From assembly GCF_016918015.1 (NCBI RefSeq), contig NZ_JAERMK010000001.1, forward strand, positions 326,805 through 390,804: a stretch of 64,000 nucleotides of DNA, in the 5' to 3' direction. How positions within the stretch are numbered: the first letter of the stretch is position 1; every line of letters starts with the position of its first letter. This document shows, piece by piece, positions 38,156-46,451 of this stretch. A program made the translations under genes and the position numbers. This DNA is from Glycomyces sp. YM15 (GTDB taxonomy: Bacteria; Actinomycetota; Actinomycetes; Mycobacteriales; Micromonosporaceae). The notes under the pieces were generated by a model that saw only the letters and a list, made by a program, of their open reading frames with translations, made no database searches and was not told the origin of the DNA.

Positions 38156-39052
38156 ATGCCCGAACCCGAATCCGAACCCCGCACCGACCTGGTCTTCTCA
38201 GATGAGCCGCCGGCGCCCGAGCCGACGGTGCCGAGCATGGAGGCCCGCCCCGAACCGACGCCGCCCGGAACGGCGCCGGCTCCCGCCCTTCCCCACGAGC
38301 CCGCCCAGGGCACCGCGTACGGCGCCTTTCCCCCGCCTCCGCAGCCGAATCGGAGGGGCGGACGTGCGCTCGGCATCGCGATCGTCGTCGCGCTCATGCT
38401 CGGCGGAGGCGCGGCGGGCTACATCTATTCCGGCGACGAGTCCGGCTCTGCCGCGGACGAGTCCACCTCGACGGCCGCGGAGGAGACCACGGCGGCCGAG
38501 CCGAGCGAGTCACCTTCCCCTGAGGCCCCGGCGTTCTCCGGCGAGTTCCTGACGGTGGAGCCGCTGGGCGCCAGCGTGCCGATCCCGAGCGACCGGTGGC
38601 AGCTCGCCGAAGGGCCGGTCGACTACGACTACGCCCACGACGCATCGCTCTACAACTACGAGCTCGCCGAGAACTGGTACGCGGCCTTCTCCGCGGGCCG
38701 CTACGCGATTCCCGAGCTGCCGTTCGACCCGGAGACCATGGGCGAGACCGCCTCCACGGTCGCCCGCGTCTGGGCGGAGGGCGCCGCCGGCATCGGCGAG
38801 AACGGCACCGTGTCCGAGCCGGTGCTCACCGAGGTCACCGTGGACGGACATGCGGGGGTGCTCGCGGAGTCGACCGCCTCGTGGGACTCCTCGCAGTACG
38901 TCGAGGACGAGTCCGAGCGGGTGGCGATCCTGCTGGTCGACGTCGACGGGGTGAACGCGTTCGTGTCCGGGGCCTATATGCCCGAGTCGGCCGATGACGA
39001 GTACGACCTGCTGGTGGACGCGCTGTTGGCGACCACCTTCGAGGACGAGTAG
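38156..39052 (+). CDS. single-pass membrane protein with secreted domain, unknown
   Basis: 298 residues: a Pro/Glu-rich cytoplasmic region (about 1-65), one TM (LGIAIVVALMLGGGAAGY, about 70-90), a Ser/Thr/Glu linker and an extracytoplasmic domain of about 170 residues (from SGEFLTVEPLG) that I do not recognise. Its mix of short strands and DGHAGVLAES resembles LpqN/LpqT-like or PknH-sensor-like domains of actinomycetes, but this is a guess. Start fixed by the TAGGAT box; the longer frame from 37838 is Arg/Gly-rich noise. Confidence 0.7.
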   Translation: MPEPESEPRTDLVFSDEPPAPEPTVPSMEARPEPTPPGTAPAPALPHEPAQGTAYGAFPPPPQPNRRGGRALGIAIVVALMLGGGAAGYIYSGDESGSAADESTSTAAEETTAAEPSESPSPEAPAFSGEFLTVEPLGASVPIPSDRWQLAEGPVDYDYAHDASLYNYELAENWYAAFSAGRYAIPELPFDPETMGETASTVARVWAEGAAGIGENGTVSEPVLTEVTVDGHAGVLAESTASWDSSQYVEDESERVAILLVDVDGVNAFVSGAYMPESADDEYDLLVDALLATTFEDE

Positions 39053-39068
39053 GCAGCTGAAACGGCTC

Positions 39069-39100
39069 AGGGCCGCGGGAGGTGAGAAACCCGCGGCCCT
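39069..39100. terminator. hairpin between convergent genes
   Basis: AGGGCCGCGGG (39069-39079) and CCCGCGGCCCT (39090-39100) form an 11-bp stem 16 bp after the membrane protein stop. No T run. Confidence 0.6.
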
Positions 39101-39117
39101 GGATCGTACTGCCGAAG

Positions 39118-39136
39118 ATAGGTTAGCATAACCTAA
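39118..39136. promoter_or_regulatory. iron-box-like palindrome (DtxR/IdeR site) between convergent genes
   Basis: ATAGGTTAGCATAACCTAA matches the 19-bp iron box TTAGGTTAGSCTAACCTAA at 17 positions; TAGGTTA and TAACCTA are a perfect 7-bp repeat. It is an unusually A/T-rich island. No gene starts within reach on either strand: the plus gene ends at 39052 and the minus gene ends at 39157. Confidence 0.6.
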
Positions 39137-39156
39137 CTTAAGCCTTCAAGCGGTGG

Positions 39157-40323
39157 TCACCAGCGCAGGAACGCGCCGACACCTCCCGCCTTCTCGTCGA
39201 GTTGGACGCCGTCGTTGAGGATCGACACCCGCGCGTCCGAGGCCAGCGCCATCTCGATCATCGCCTCGCCGAGCTGGGCGTCCGCGATCGCGGTGGCGAG
39301 TTCGGGCTCGCCAGGGGCGATCGAATCGGCCAGGACCGTGCCGTCCGGAATGCGGCGGCCGCTCCACACCGAGTCTCGCTCGATGACGAGCCGGTCGACC
39401 CGGCCGCCCTGGAGCGCGTCGATCACGGCCTCGGAGCCCGCCACGGTCTTGCGCGGGGACTCGGCGAAGTTGTCGGTGAGGCGCTGGTCCCGGGCCGCCC
39501 GTGCGGCGGCGATCTCGGGCGCGAGGGCCTGCTGGATCTGCGCCGACGTGGACTGGCTGAGCACCAGTTGCGAGGGGACCACCTCGGCTTTGAAGCCGTT
39601 GCGCAGCGACTTCGAGGAGGCCTCCACGAGTTCGGGTTCGCCCGAGATGACGAGCATCTCCCAGCCGAAGGTCGCCACGTGCTCCTCCAGGACGGGGTGC
39701 GCGGCGGCAAGGAACTTCTGCAGGTGCTCGGCGATGCGGTAGTCGAACAGGTCGTGCTGGTTCGACGAGGCCCACGCGTCGCGTCCGCCCCAGGCGCTGT
39801 GGGAGGCACTGGGGCCCTTCATGATCCGCCATTCGGCGGTGTCGAGCTCGAAGTGGAGACCGGAGACCTCCTCGCACTTGCCGAAGCGGCTGTCGAGGAG
39901 TCGCATGCCCTTGCCGTCGACGACGGCGATGCCGATCGGGGAGCCCTCGGCCCAGGCGCCGAACATCGGGGCGATGTGGGAGCGGGGGGCGAGTGCGACC
40001 CGGTCGGTCAGCGGCGTCTGCATCTCGACGTTGTAGGTCTGGCCGCTGGCGAGGCCGACGAACAGCGCGCGGCCGATCCCGGGCGCGCCGGGGCGGACGA
40101 GCTGCTCGATGTCGAGCTTCATCTCTTCGAGGCGGCGGCCGAGCGCGGAGCGCGTGCCGTTGTCGACGGATTCGAGCAGTTGTTTGAGGCCCTGGTCGAG
40201 CCGGGTCTTCCAGGGCGGCTGGGAGCCTTCCTGCCGGGGGTCGGCGTTGACGTAGAGCGAGAGCACGCCGGTGTCGTCGTGCAGTTTCACCAGCCTGAGT
40301 TGCGTCTCGCGGTCCATCGGCAT
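39157..40323 (-). CDS. baeRF-type (release-factor-1-like) protein
   Basis: 388 residues. The layout (TGVLSLYVNADPRQ at the start, a middle domain with ALFVGLASGQTYNVEMQ and AHLxxHL-like YRIAEHLQKFL, a C-terminal domain with GRVDRLVIERDSVW) fits the bacterial relatives of archaeal/eukaryotic release factor eRF1, thought to act on stalled ribosomes or as peptidyl-tRNA hydrolases. The assignment rests on overall pattern, not on a visible GGQ. ATG at 40323 follows GGAGG by 9 nt. Confidence 0.65.
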   Translation of the reverse strand: MPMDRETQLRLVKLHDDTGVLSLYVNADPRQEGSQPPWKTRLDQGLKQLLESVDNGTRSALGRRLEEMKLDIEQLVRPGAPGIGRALFVGLASGQTYNVEMQTPLTDRVALAPRSHIAPMFGAWAEGSPIGIAVVDGKGMRLLDSRFGKCEEVSGLHFELDTAEWRIMKGPSASHSAWGGRDAWASSNQHDLFDYRIAEHLQKFLAAAHPVLEEHVATFGWEMLVISGEPELVEASSKSLRNGFKAEVVPSQLVLSQSTSAQIQQALAPEIAAARAARDQRLTDNFAESPRKTVAGSEAVIDALQGGRVDRLVIERDSVWSGRRIPDGTVLADSIAPGEPELATAIADAQLGEAMIEMALASDARVSILNDGVQLDEKAGGVGAFLRW

Positions 40324-40416
40324 GGCTATCGCCTCCTCGATCGAGCGGAATTCGCCTCAGGATATTCCCGGAGGTGCCCGTTCGTGAAGGTTTCGCCAGT
40401 TACGCCCGACCCCGTT

Positions 40417-41133
40417 TTAGACGGGGCACCCGTCGGGGCCGCAGGCTTCGGCGCCGTCGGCGCCGGTGATCGAGGTGAGTGCCGGTCGCTTTTCGCCCCA
40501 GGCCTTTTCGAGGACTTCGGCGAACAGCTCGGTGGGCTGGGCCCCGGAGACGCCGTACTTCTCGTCGACGACGAAGAACGGCACGCCGGTGGCACCGAGC
40601 GCGGCGGCTTCGGCCTCGTCGGCGCGCACGGCCTCGCGGTAGGCCTCGGGGTCGTCGAGCACGGCGACGACCTCGTCCTTGTCGAGCCCGGCGGCGACCG
40701 ACACGTCGATCACCCGCTCGCGTTCGAAGATCGAGGCCTCGTCGGCGAAGTTCGCGGTGTAGAACGCCTGCCAGACCTCGGCCTCCAGGCCCCGCTCGGA
40801 GGCGAGGTGCAGGAGGCGGTGCAGGTCGAAGGTGTTGCCGTGGTCGCGGCCCTCCGCCTGGTAGTCCAGGCCTTCGGCCTTCGCCAGGTCTTGGAGCCGG
40901 TATTCCCCGGCCTGCGCCTGGGCCGGGCTCATGCCGTACTTCTTGACGAGCATGTCGACGACCGGGGCGGTGTCGCCCGGTTCGCGGTGCGGGTCGAGTT
41001 CGAAGGAGCGGTGCCGGATCTCGACGTCGACCTTCCCCTCGAGCCGCCGAACGGCCTTGTCGAACCGGGCCTTGCCGACGTAGCACCACGGGCAGGCGAT
41101 GTCGGACCAGATGTCCACGCGTAGCTTCTCCAC
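40417..41133 (-). CDS. DsbA-family oxidoreductase, FrnE-like
   Basis: A 238-residue cytoplasmic thioredoxin-fold protein. IWSDIACPWCYVGK carries the CPWC redox pair near residue 16; GVPFFVVDEKYGVSGAQP is the cis-Pro loop. It ends ACGPDGCPV, a second Cys pair like that in FrnE, a disulfide isomerase of oxidative stress. No signal peptide. GTG at 41133 is used; the GTG five codons on is also possible. Confidence 0.88.
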   Translation of the reverse strand: MEKLRVDIWSDIACPWCYVGKARFDKAVRRLEGKVDVEIRHRSFELDPHREPGDTAPVVDMLVKKYGMSPAQAQAGEYRLQDLAKAEGLDYQAEGRDHGNTFDLHRLLHLASERGLEAEVWQAFYTANFADEASIFERERVIDVSVAAGLDKDEVVAVLDDPEAYREAVRADEAEAAALGATGVPFFVVDEKYGVSGAQPTELFAEVLEKAWGEKRPALTSITGADGAEACGPDGCPV

Positions 41134-41288
41134 GCCTCCCCCAACACTTGAAGCTTCCACAGAATTCCGGGCTGTGCCGCACGCCTCTTCCGGTGCCCAC
41201 GATGCGGAACGACCCGGCCACCCGCCAGTCGCGCCCAAGCCTCCGTTCAGGTACCCTTTCTCAGGCTCGGCGCGCTCCCGCGCGCCCT

Positions 41289-41363
41289 CCGGGTGCTTAG
41301 CTCAGCGGTAGAGCACCTCCCTTACAAGGAGGTGGTCACAGGTTCGATCCCTGTAGCACCCAC
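41289..41363 (+). tRNA. tRNA-Val (anticodon TAC)
   Basis: 75 nt with CCA encoded. Acceptor GGGTGCT pairs with AGCACCC; D-arm GCTC...GAGC; anticodon stem CCTCC/GGAGG with loop CTTACAA, anticodon TAC; T-arm ACAGG-TTCGATC-CCTGT. A region of broken genes begins directly downstream. Confidence 0.96.
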
Positions 41364-41511
41364 CATCCAAATAACCCAGACATTCAGGCAGTTTCATCTC
41401 ATGTCGAATGATCCGGGTTCGGTTATGAAGCAACTGGTCGCCACATGCTTGGTTATGGCGTCCTCCACGCCGGCGATCGGTGTCGACCGAGAAGTCTCCC
41501 TGACACTCCGG

Positions 41512-41746
41512 TCCTGAGCCAGCAGGCCCAGTTGGTGCGGTCGGCCCAGTCCTCGCCACCGAGATCGGCCAGGTGCAGGTACCCGAGCGGGCCGAGCCGG
41601 TAGTTCGCCGCGACCACGACGGCGCCGGTCAACCGGGACAGCGCCGCCCCGTCGGTCACCGGCGGCGCGGCAGAACCGCTGTCGAAGCCGCCGCCGTAGA
41701 TCCAGACGAGCACGGGACGGCGGCCGCCCCGATCCGGGAGTCCAGT
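41512..41746 (-). pseudogene. carboxylesterase type B fragment
   Basis: About 75 residues match the oxyanion-hole region of type B carboxylesterases: RPVLVWIYGGGFDSGSA and VVVAANYRLGPLGYLHL. The N-terminal 100 residues, the catalytic Ser motif and everything after are missing. Upstream it runs straight into the marR 3' end, so a deletion joined the two. Truncated remnant. Confidence 0.75.
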
Positions 41747-42228
41747 CACCGCTCCGCGAGCTCTGCCGCCGCCGATTCCGGAGATCCCCACGGTTCCTCC
41801 AGCGCGGCGCGAAGCGCGTCGACGGTATCCGTGCCGATGTGTTCGGCGAGCGCTGTTTCGATCCCTGCGAGGATCTGCATCGTCTCGGAGCGGCGCTGAG
41901 CACCGGCCGCTGTGAGGCGGACGAGCTTCGACCGGGCTGACCGTGGGTCGCTCTCCACTGTTACTACGCCGAGGGCGACGAGTTCATGGACCCACTGGTG
42001 CGCGGTCGGGGCGCTGACGCCCAGGCGCCGAGCCAACTCGGCGATGCTCGTCCCCTCTGACGGCAGCTGACTCAGCAGGGTCACGTGTGCCTCGCTGATG
42101 ATCACTCCGCCTTCCTGGGCCTCGAACGCGGCAGTCAGGGCGGCTCGGAACCAGTGGTGCGCGCGCCACAGCAGCCGGATGAGCGGCTCGGATTCGGACG
42201 GTGACGAGGACATGGGCTCTGCTTTCAC
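41746..42228 (-). CDS. MarR-family regulator
   Basis: A 160-residue winged-helix regulator. GTSIAELARRLGVSAPTAHQWVHELVALG is the recognition region, and VESDPRSARSKLVRLTAAG is the wing, followed by the dimerization helix. It likely controls the divergent gene from the double palindrome at 42321-42346, but that target is now broken. GTG at 42228 or ATG at 42213 may be the start; neither has a clear ribosome site. The 3' end abuts an esterase fragment, so the last residues may be foreign. Confidence 0.85.
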   Translation of the reverse strand: MKAEPMSSSPSESEPLIRLLWRAHHWFRAALTAAFEAQEGGVIISEAHVTLLSQLPSEGTSIAELARRLGVSAPTAHQWVHELVALGVVTVESDPRSARSKLVRLTAAGAQRRSETMQILAGIETALAEHIGTDTVDALRAALEEPWGSPESAAAELAER

Positions 42229-42320
42229 TGTGGGACGGGCGATTCGGCGCGGTCCGCCGATGGTAGGCGGTCGACCTCGGTGACTGACATCACCAGCATT
42301 CCGAGACCACCAAGCATTAT

Positions 42321-42346
42321 TAGGTAACCTATGATTAGGTTACCTA
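42321..42346. promoter_or_regulatory. double palindromic operator, probably for MarR
   Basis: TAGGTAACCTA (42321-42331) and TAGGTTACCTA (42336-42346), each self-complementary and centred 15 bp apart; together TAGGTAACC/GGTTACCTA form a 9-bp inverted repeat. It lies between the marR start and the divergent amidohydrolase remnant, in a notably A/T-rich stretch. Confidence 0.6.
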
Positions 42347-42479
42347 TTAGTGATTGCGTCGATCCCCGGGCCCGCGATCGATGGAAAGGCACAGTGATGA
42401 CGACCGCATCGTCCGCTTCCCCGCTCACCGCGGGCACCTCGCCACAGCGGCATCGGCCGCGGCCGATGCCCGCGCCGAC

Positions 42480-43209
42480 ATGCCGACAGGCGTGGTGGCA
42501 TCGCCGGCCGCCGCCGGCCAGGCGCGCGACACGCAGGTGATCGCCGTCGAAGAGGCCTTCTCCGTCCCGGACCTGATCCCGTGGCCGGGCGCGGCCCCTA
42601 TGCCTCCCGACTGGGAGCGGGAGTGGGGGCGTCCTGCACAACGACCACGTTCAAGGCCACTACCTCGACGAGCCGCGGTTCCGGCCCGTGTGGGCCGAAC
42701 TCGAACGGCTCGGAGTGACGCTCTACCTGCATCCCGCGCTCTTCCCCGCCGACCACTGGCAGGTGTTCGAGGGACATCCCGTGCTGAGCGGGCCGTCCTG
42801 GGAATGGACGGCGGCGGTCGGCGCCCACGCACTCCGCCTGATCTACGGCGGCGTGTTCGACGAGTTCCCCGGGGCCTCGGTGACGCTGGGGCACATGGGA
42901 GAACTGCTTCCCTTCCAACTGGCCCGGCTCGACAGCCGCTACCACCAGGCCGACCCCGCGGGCAGGCCGCGAGAACTGCCCTCCCATTACCTGCGGAACA
43001 ACTGCTATGCGACCACCGGCGGCGTGTACTCCCACGCGGCCCTACTCGGAGCCGTCCAAGCGATCGGCGCCGACCGACTGCTGTTCTCCGTCGACTACCC
43101 CTACGAATCAACCGCCGAGGCGGTCGAGTTCCTCCGCACCGCACCGGTCTCCCGCGGCGACCTCGAACGCATCGCGCACCGCAACGCGACAGACCTGCTG
43201 CATCTCTGA
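42480..43209 (+). pseudogene. amidohydrolase-2 family gene with internal deletion
   Basis: The start (TQVIAVEEAFSVPDLIPWP) is in one frame up to about 42630; from there the match continues in another frame with GVLHNDHVQGHYLDEP, then LGHMGELLPFQLARLDSRY and FSVDYPYESTAEAVEFL to the stop at 43209. These are the ends of a TIM-barrel amidohydrolase/decarboxylase (gamma-resorcylate decarboxylase-like). Roughly 100 residues between are missing. The metal site is incomplete, so no activity is expected. Confidence 0.75.
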
Positions 43210-43324
43210 CCGAGACGTGAGGGGCGGGGCCGGGCCGGCCCTGACCATTGATCGCGTTGGAACCCAACATGTTCAACCGAACACTCGAAGCCGAATCACG
43301 TTCGAGACTCCCGATTGGAACACC

Positions 43325-44266
43325 ATGATCGCCGTCAAAGGCCTCCATAAACACTACAAGAAGACCGTGGCGGTGAACGATCTGTCGTTCGAAGTCCGCC
43401 CCGGCGTCGTCACCGGATTCCTGGGGCCCAACGGCTCCGGCAAGTCCACCACGATGCGCCTGATGCTCGGCCTCGACCACGGCGAAGGCGAGACCACCTT
43501 CGACGGCGAACGGTTCACCGACATCCGCCGCCCCATGAACAAGGTCGGCACCCTGCTGGAGGCCAAGCCCTTCCACCCCACCCGCTCCGCCCGCAACCAC
43601 CTGAAGATGCTCGCCGCCGCCAACGGCATCACCGACGCCAGGATCGACGAGGTTCTGGAGACGGTCGGCCTCGGCGCTGTCAAGCGCAAGCAGCCCAAGA
43701 GCTACTCGCTCGGCATGGCGCAGCGGCTCGGCCTCGCGCAGGCGCTGCTGGGCGACCCGCCCGTCCTGCTGCTGGACGAGCCGACCAACGGCCTCGACCC
43801 GCACGGCATCCACTGGATGCGCGACCTGCTGAAGAAGCTGGCCGCCGAGGGCCGCACCGTGTTCGTCTCCAGCCACCTGCTCTCGGAGATGCAGCTCATG
43901 GCCGACGAACTGGTCGTCATCGGCCGCGGTCAGATGATCTTCAACGGCGACGTCGACGATTTCGTGCGCGAGTTCACCCAGTCCACGGTGATCGTCCGCA
44001 GCCCCGCCGCCGACGCCTTCCTCTCCGCGCTCGAAGCCGAGGGCGCGACCGTCGCCAAGGGCGACGACGGCGAACTCGTCGTCTCGAACATGGCGATCGG
44101 CGCGGTCGGCCACCTGGCCTTCACCGAGGGCATCGAGCTCGCCGAGCTCTCCAGCCGCTCGGCCTCACTCGAAGAAGCCTTCATGTCCGCCACCGGCGCC
44201 GCAGAGCAGTTCGTCGCCCGAGAACCCGTACTCGCCACGACCACCGGAGGTGCCCAGCATGCTTGA
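43325..44266 (+). CDS. ABC transporter ATP-binding protein (exporter type)
   Basis: A 313-residue ATPase: Walker A GPNGSGKST (about 36-44), signature SYSLGMAQRLGLAQALLG, Walker B PVLLLDEPTNGLDPHG and switch His in VSSHLL, followed by a C-terminal domain typical of the BcrA/DrrA-like group that handles antibiotics, lantibiotics or lipids. The last 8 nt overlap the permease gene. ATG at 43325 is preceded by GGAAC. Confidence 0.92.
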   Translation: MIAVKGLHKHYKKTVAVNDLSFEVRPGVVTGFLGPNGSGKSTTMRLMLGLDHGEGETTFDGERFTDIRRPMNKVGTLLEAKPFHPTRSARNHLKMLAAANGITDARIDEVLETVGLGAVKRKQPKSYSLGMAQRLGLAQALLGDPPVLLLDEPTNGLDPHGIHWMRDLLKKLAAEGRTVFVSSHLLSEMQLMADELVVIGRGQMIFNGDVDDFVREFTQSTVIVRSPAADAFLSALEAEGATVAKGDDGELVVSNMAIGAVGHLAFTEGIELAELSSRSASLEEAFMSATGAAEQFVAREPVLATTTGGAQHA

Positions 44267-45044
44267 CGCGCTCAGATTCGAATGGACCCGGCTGCGCACG
44301 CTCCGCTCGACCTACTGGATGGTCGGCTCCGGCCTGGTGGCCTCCGCCGCGATCCCGCTGACCCTCGGCATCGCCGCCGGCGAGGAGCCGCTCAACGCCG
44401 ACTCCGTGAACCTCGGCCTCAACGGCGGGGCCTCCTTCGTGATCCCGTTCCTGGCGGTGTTCATGGCCGTGATCGGCATCTTCGCCACCGGCCACGAATA
44501 CCGGCACGGCACGATCCAGCCGACCCTGACCGCGCTGCCGCAGCGCTCGCGCCTGATCCTGGCGAAGATCCTCACGATGACAGCGCTGACGGCCGCGGTC
44601 ACGCTGGTGTCGATCGCGATCAACGCGACCCTGATGCTCGCGTTCTGGGGCGGGGCGCCGGGACTGTTCGACGACCCGGTGCGCTCGGCGCTGCTGGGAT
44701 ACGTGGCCTACAACGTGATCTACACACTGGTCGGACTCGGCCTGGGGCTGCTGTTCCGCGGCGTCCCGTCGGCACTGGTGGTCATATTCCTGATGCCGTT
44801 GATCATCGAGACCCTGTTCGTCGGGCTCACCATGGTCCCGGCCCTCGACTGGCTGGCGCCGGTGGTGCGGTTCCTACCGTTCACCGCAGGGTCGGAGCTG
44901 ATGCTGACCAGCGCGGCGGAATTCGGTCCCGCGGCCCCGGACTACGGCTTCTTCGACCGCTGGGCCTCGGGCGGCGTGTTCGCCGTCTTCGCCGCCCTGA
45001 TCATCGGCGTCGCCTGGACCCAGTTCAATAGACGCGACGCTTAG
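44259..45044 (+). CDS. ABC transporter permease (ABC-2 type)
   Basis: 261 residues with six TM helices, starting MLDALRFEWTRLRTLRSTYWM and containing FATGHEYRHGTIQPTLTALPQRSR, the usual ABC-2 exporter motif. ATG at 44259 has GGAGG 8 nt upstream and overlaps the ATPase stop. With the ATPase it forms a complete exporter; substrate unknown. It is intact although the genes around it are broken. Confidence 0.9.
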   Translation: MLDALRFEWTRLRTLRSTYWMVGSGLVASAAIPLTLGIAAGEEPLNADSVNLGLNGGASFVIPFLAVFMAVIGIFATGHEYRHGTIQPTLTALPQRSRLILAKILTMTALTAAVTLVSIAINATLMLAFWGGAPGLFDDPVRSALLGYVAYNVIYTLVGLGLGLLFRGVPSALVVIFLMPLIIETLFVGLTMVPALDWLAPVVRFLPFTAGSELMLTSAAEFGPAAPDYGFFDRWASGGVFAVFAALIIGVAWTQFNRRDA

Positions 45045-45367
45045 ATGTTCCATCCCAAACCTTCAGTGGCCATAGGAGGTCCGTGATCGAAAGACCGTCT
45101 CCCCCAGCCGGACGTTGTGCCGGACGGCGGCGGTAAGGGCCGGGCTCCGCTGTATGACGCGGGCGCATATCCCTTGGGGTGTGCGCCCGGTAGCGCTTGT
45201 CCTCCACGGCCCGCATCATGCCGAGCGCTTGGCGCGCGACGGAGGCTCGGTGAGGATTTGTTCGGCGAGCAGGCGGTGCAGCCATTCGGCGCGAGTGCGC
45301 CTGGCCTGGCGGGAGAGCGCGGCTTCGGGAATCCAGGCGTCGGCCCAGCGGACCTGGGAGTGGACAT
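45045..45367. other. no confident gene; possible decayed coding sequence
   Basis: 323 bp after the permease. On the minus strand short stretches look coding in different frames (VRWADAWIPEAALSRQARR, later AAVRHNVRLGETVFRSRT) but are interrupted by a stop and no family is recognised. I read it as part of the decay zone. Confidence 0.35.
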
Positions 45368-45772
45368 CTACTTCTCGACCTGCGATTCGTAGTCGGCTTG
45401 CGCTGAATCGAGCAGGCCCTCAGGCGTCTGCTCCCCTGCGACCAGCTTCTGGGGGTTGGGTGTCCAGCTCTGGGCGTAGATCGAACCGGTGGCGTTGGCG
45501 ATGAAGTCCATCGCCCCGTTCGCTTCGCTGATGGTCGCACCCGCTGCGAGCGTCGCGGCGGTCACGGAGCCCTCGGCGACTTCCGGCATGAAACCGTCGG
45601 CAGGCCCCATCGGGTGCGAACCGCCGGTCTCGACCTCGATGGTCCGTGCTTCCTCATCGGTCGCCGCCCAATTCAGGAAGAAGCCGGCGCCACCTGGCAT
45701 CTGCGCATGGAGGTTGCCTGATTCCCAGTCCCCGTTGAACAGGCGACTCCCATTGACGAACCGGCTCATCAT
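45368..45772 (-). pseudogene. C-terminal fragment of a sugar-binding protein
   Basis: About 130 residues match the C-terminal part of family 1 solute-binding proteins: SRLFNGDWESGNL, FFLNWAATDEEARTIEVETG and SIYAQSWTPNPQKLVAGEQ. The signal peptide and about 300 residues are missing; the frame begins near 45772 without them. No permease genes lie next to it. Remnant of a lost sugar ABC operon. Confidence 0.75.
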
Positions 45773-45869
45773 CTGCGAGTAGTCGATGCTCCGACGGCCG
45801 GGTGCGGGACATCGCGCGGTCCGCGCTAGGGTTGGTCATTCGTCCAAGACGATCGACCAGGAGGCGGGC

Positions 45870-46451
45870 ATGACCGGCCAGACCAATGCCGAACGGGGCC
45901 GCGAAGTCCGCGCGCGACTGCTCACCGCCGCGCAGGAGCTCATCGGCGAGCTCGGCTGGAACGGCGTGAGCACCCGGATCCTCGCCGAGCGGGCCGAGGT
46001 CCGCCCGGGCCTGGTCCACTACCACTTCGAATCGCTGCAGGCGCTCCTGCGCCAGGCGACAACGGAGGCGATGCGCCCCATGCTCGACGACATGGCCGCG
46101 CTCCTCGCCTCCGTCCCGAACCCCGCCGACGCGGTCGAGTCGCTCATGGCCGAGATCGACCGGTACACCGGCACCGACCCCGCCTCCCTGCTGTTCATCG
46201 AGGCCTACCTCGCCGCTACCCGCGATCCGATCCTGCGCGGCCAGATGGGCGAACTCGTGACCCGCCTCCGCGCCGCCTTGACCGAGGCCCTGTCCGCCTC
46301 GGGCCACCCCTCCCCCGAGGAGGCCGCGATCGTCGTCATGGCCGTCATCGACGGCTTTCTCCTCCATAAAGGACTCGACCCGCGGCTGTCGGCCATCCGC
46401 CTCGCACCGATGCTGCGCCATCTCACCGACCCGAACGGAGCACGCTCATGA
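45870..46451 (+). CDS. TetR-family regulator
   Basis: A 193-residue regulator. The N-terminal HTH has LGWNGVSTRILAERA and VRPGLVHYHFESLQALL; the C-terminal ligand domain (about 75-190) is unremarkable. ATG at 45870 follows AGGAGG by 5 nt. Its stop overlaps the monooxygenase gene (ATGA), so it probably senses a compound handled by that enzyme. Confidence 0.92.
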   Translation: MTGQTNAERGREVRARLLTAAQELIGELGWNGVSTRILAERAEVRPGLVHYHFESLQALLRQATTEAMRPMLDDMAALLASVPNPADAVESLMAEIDRYTGTDPASLLFIEAYLAATRDPILRGQMGELVTRLRAALTEALSASGHPSPEEAAIVVMAVIDGFLLHKGLDPRLSAIRLAPMLRHLTDPNGARS

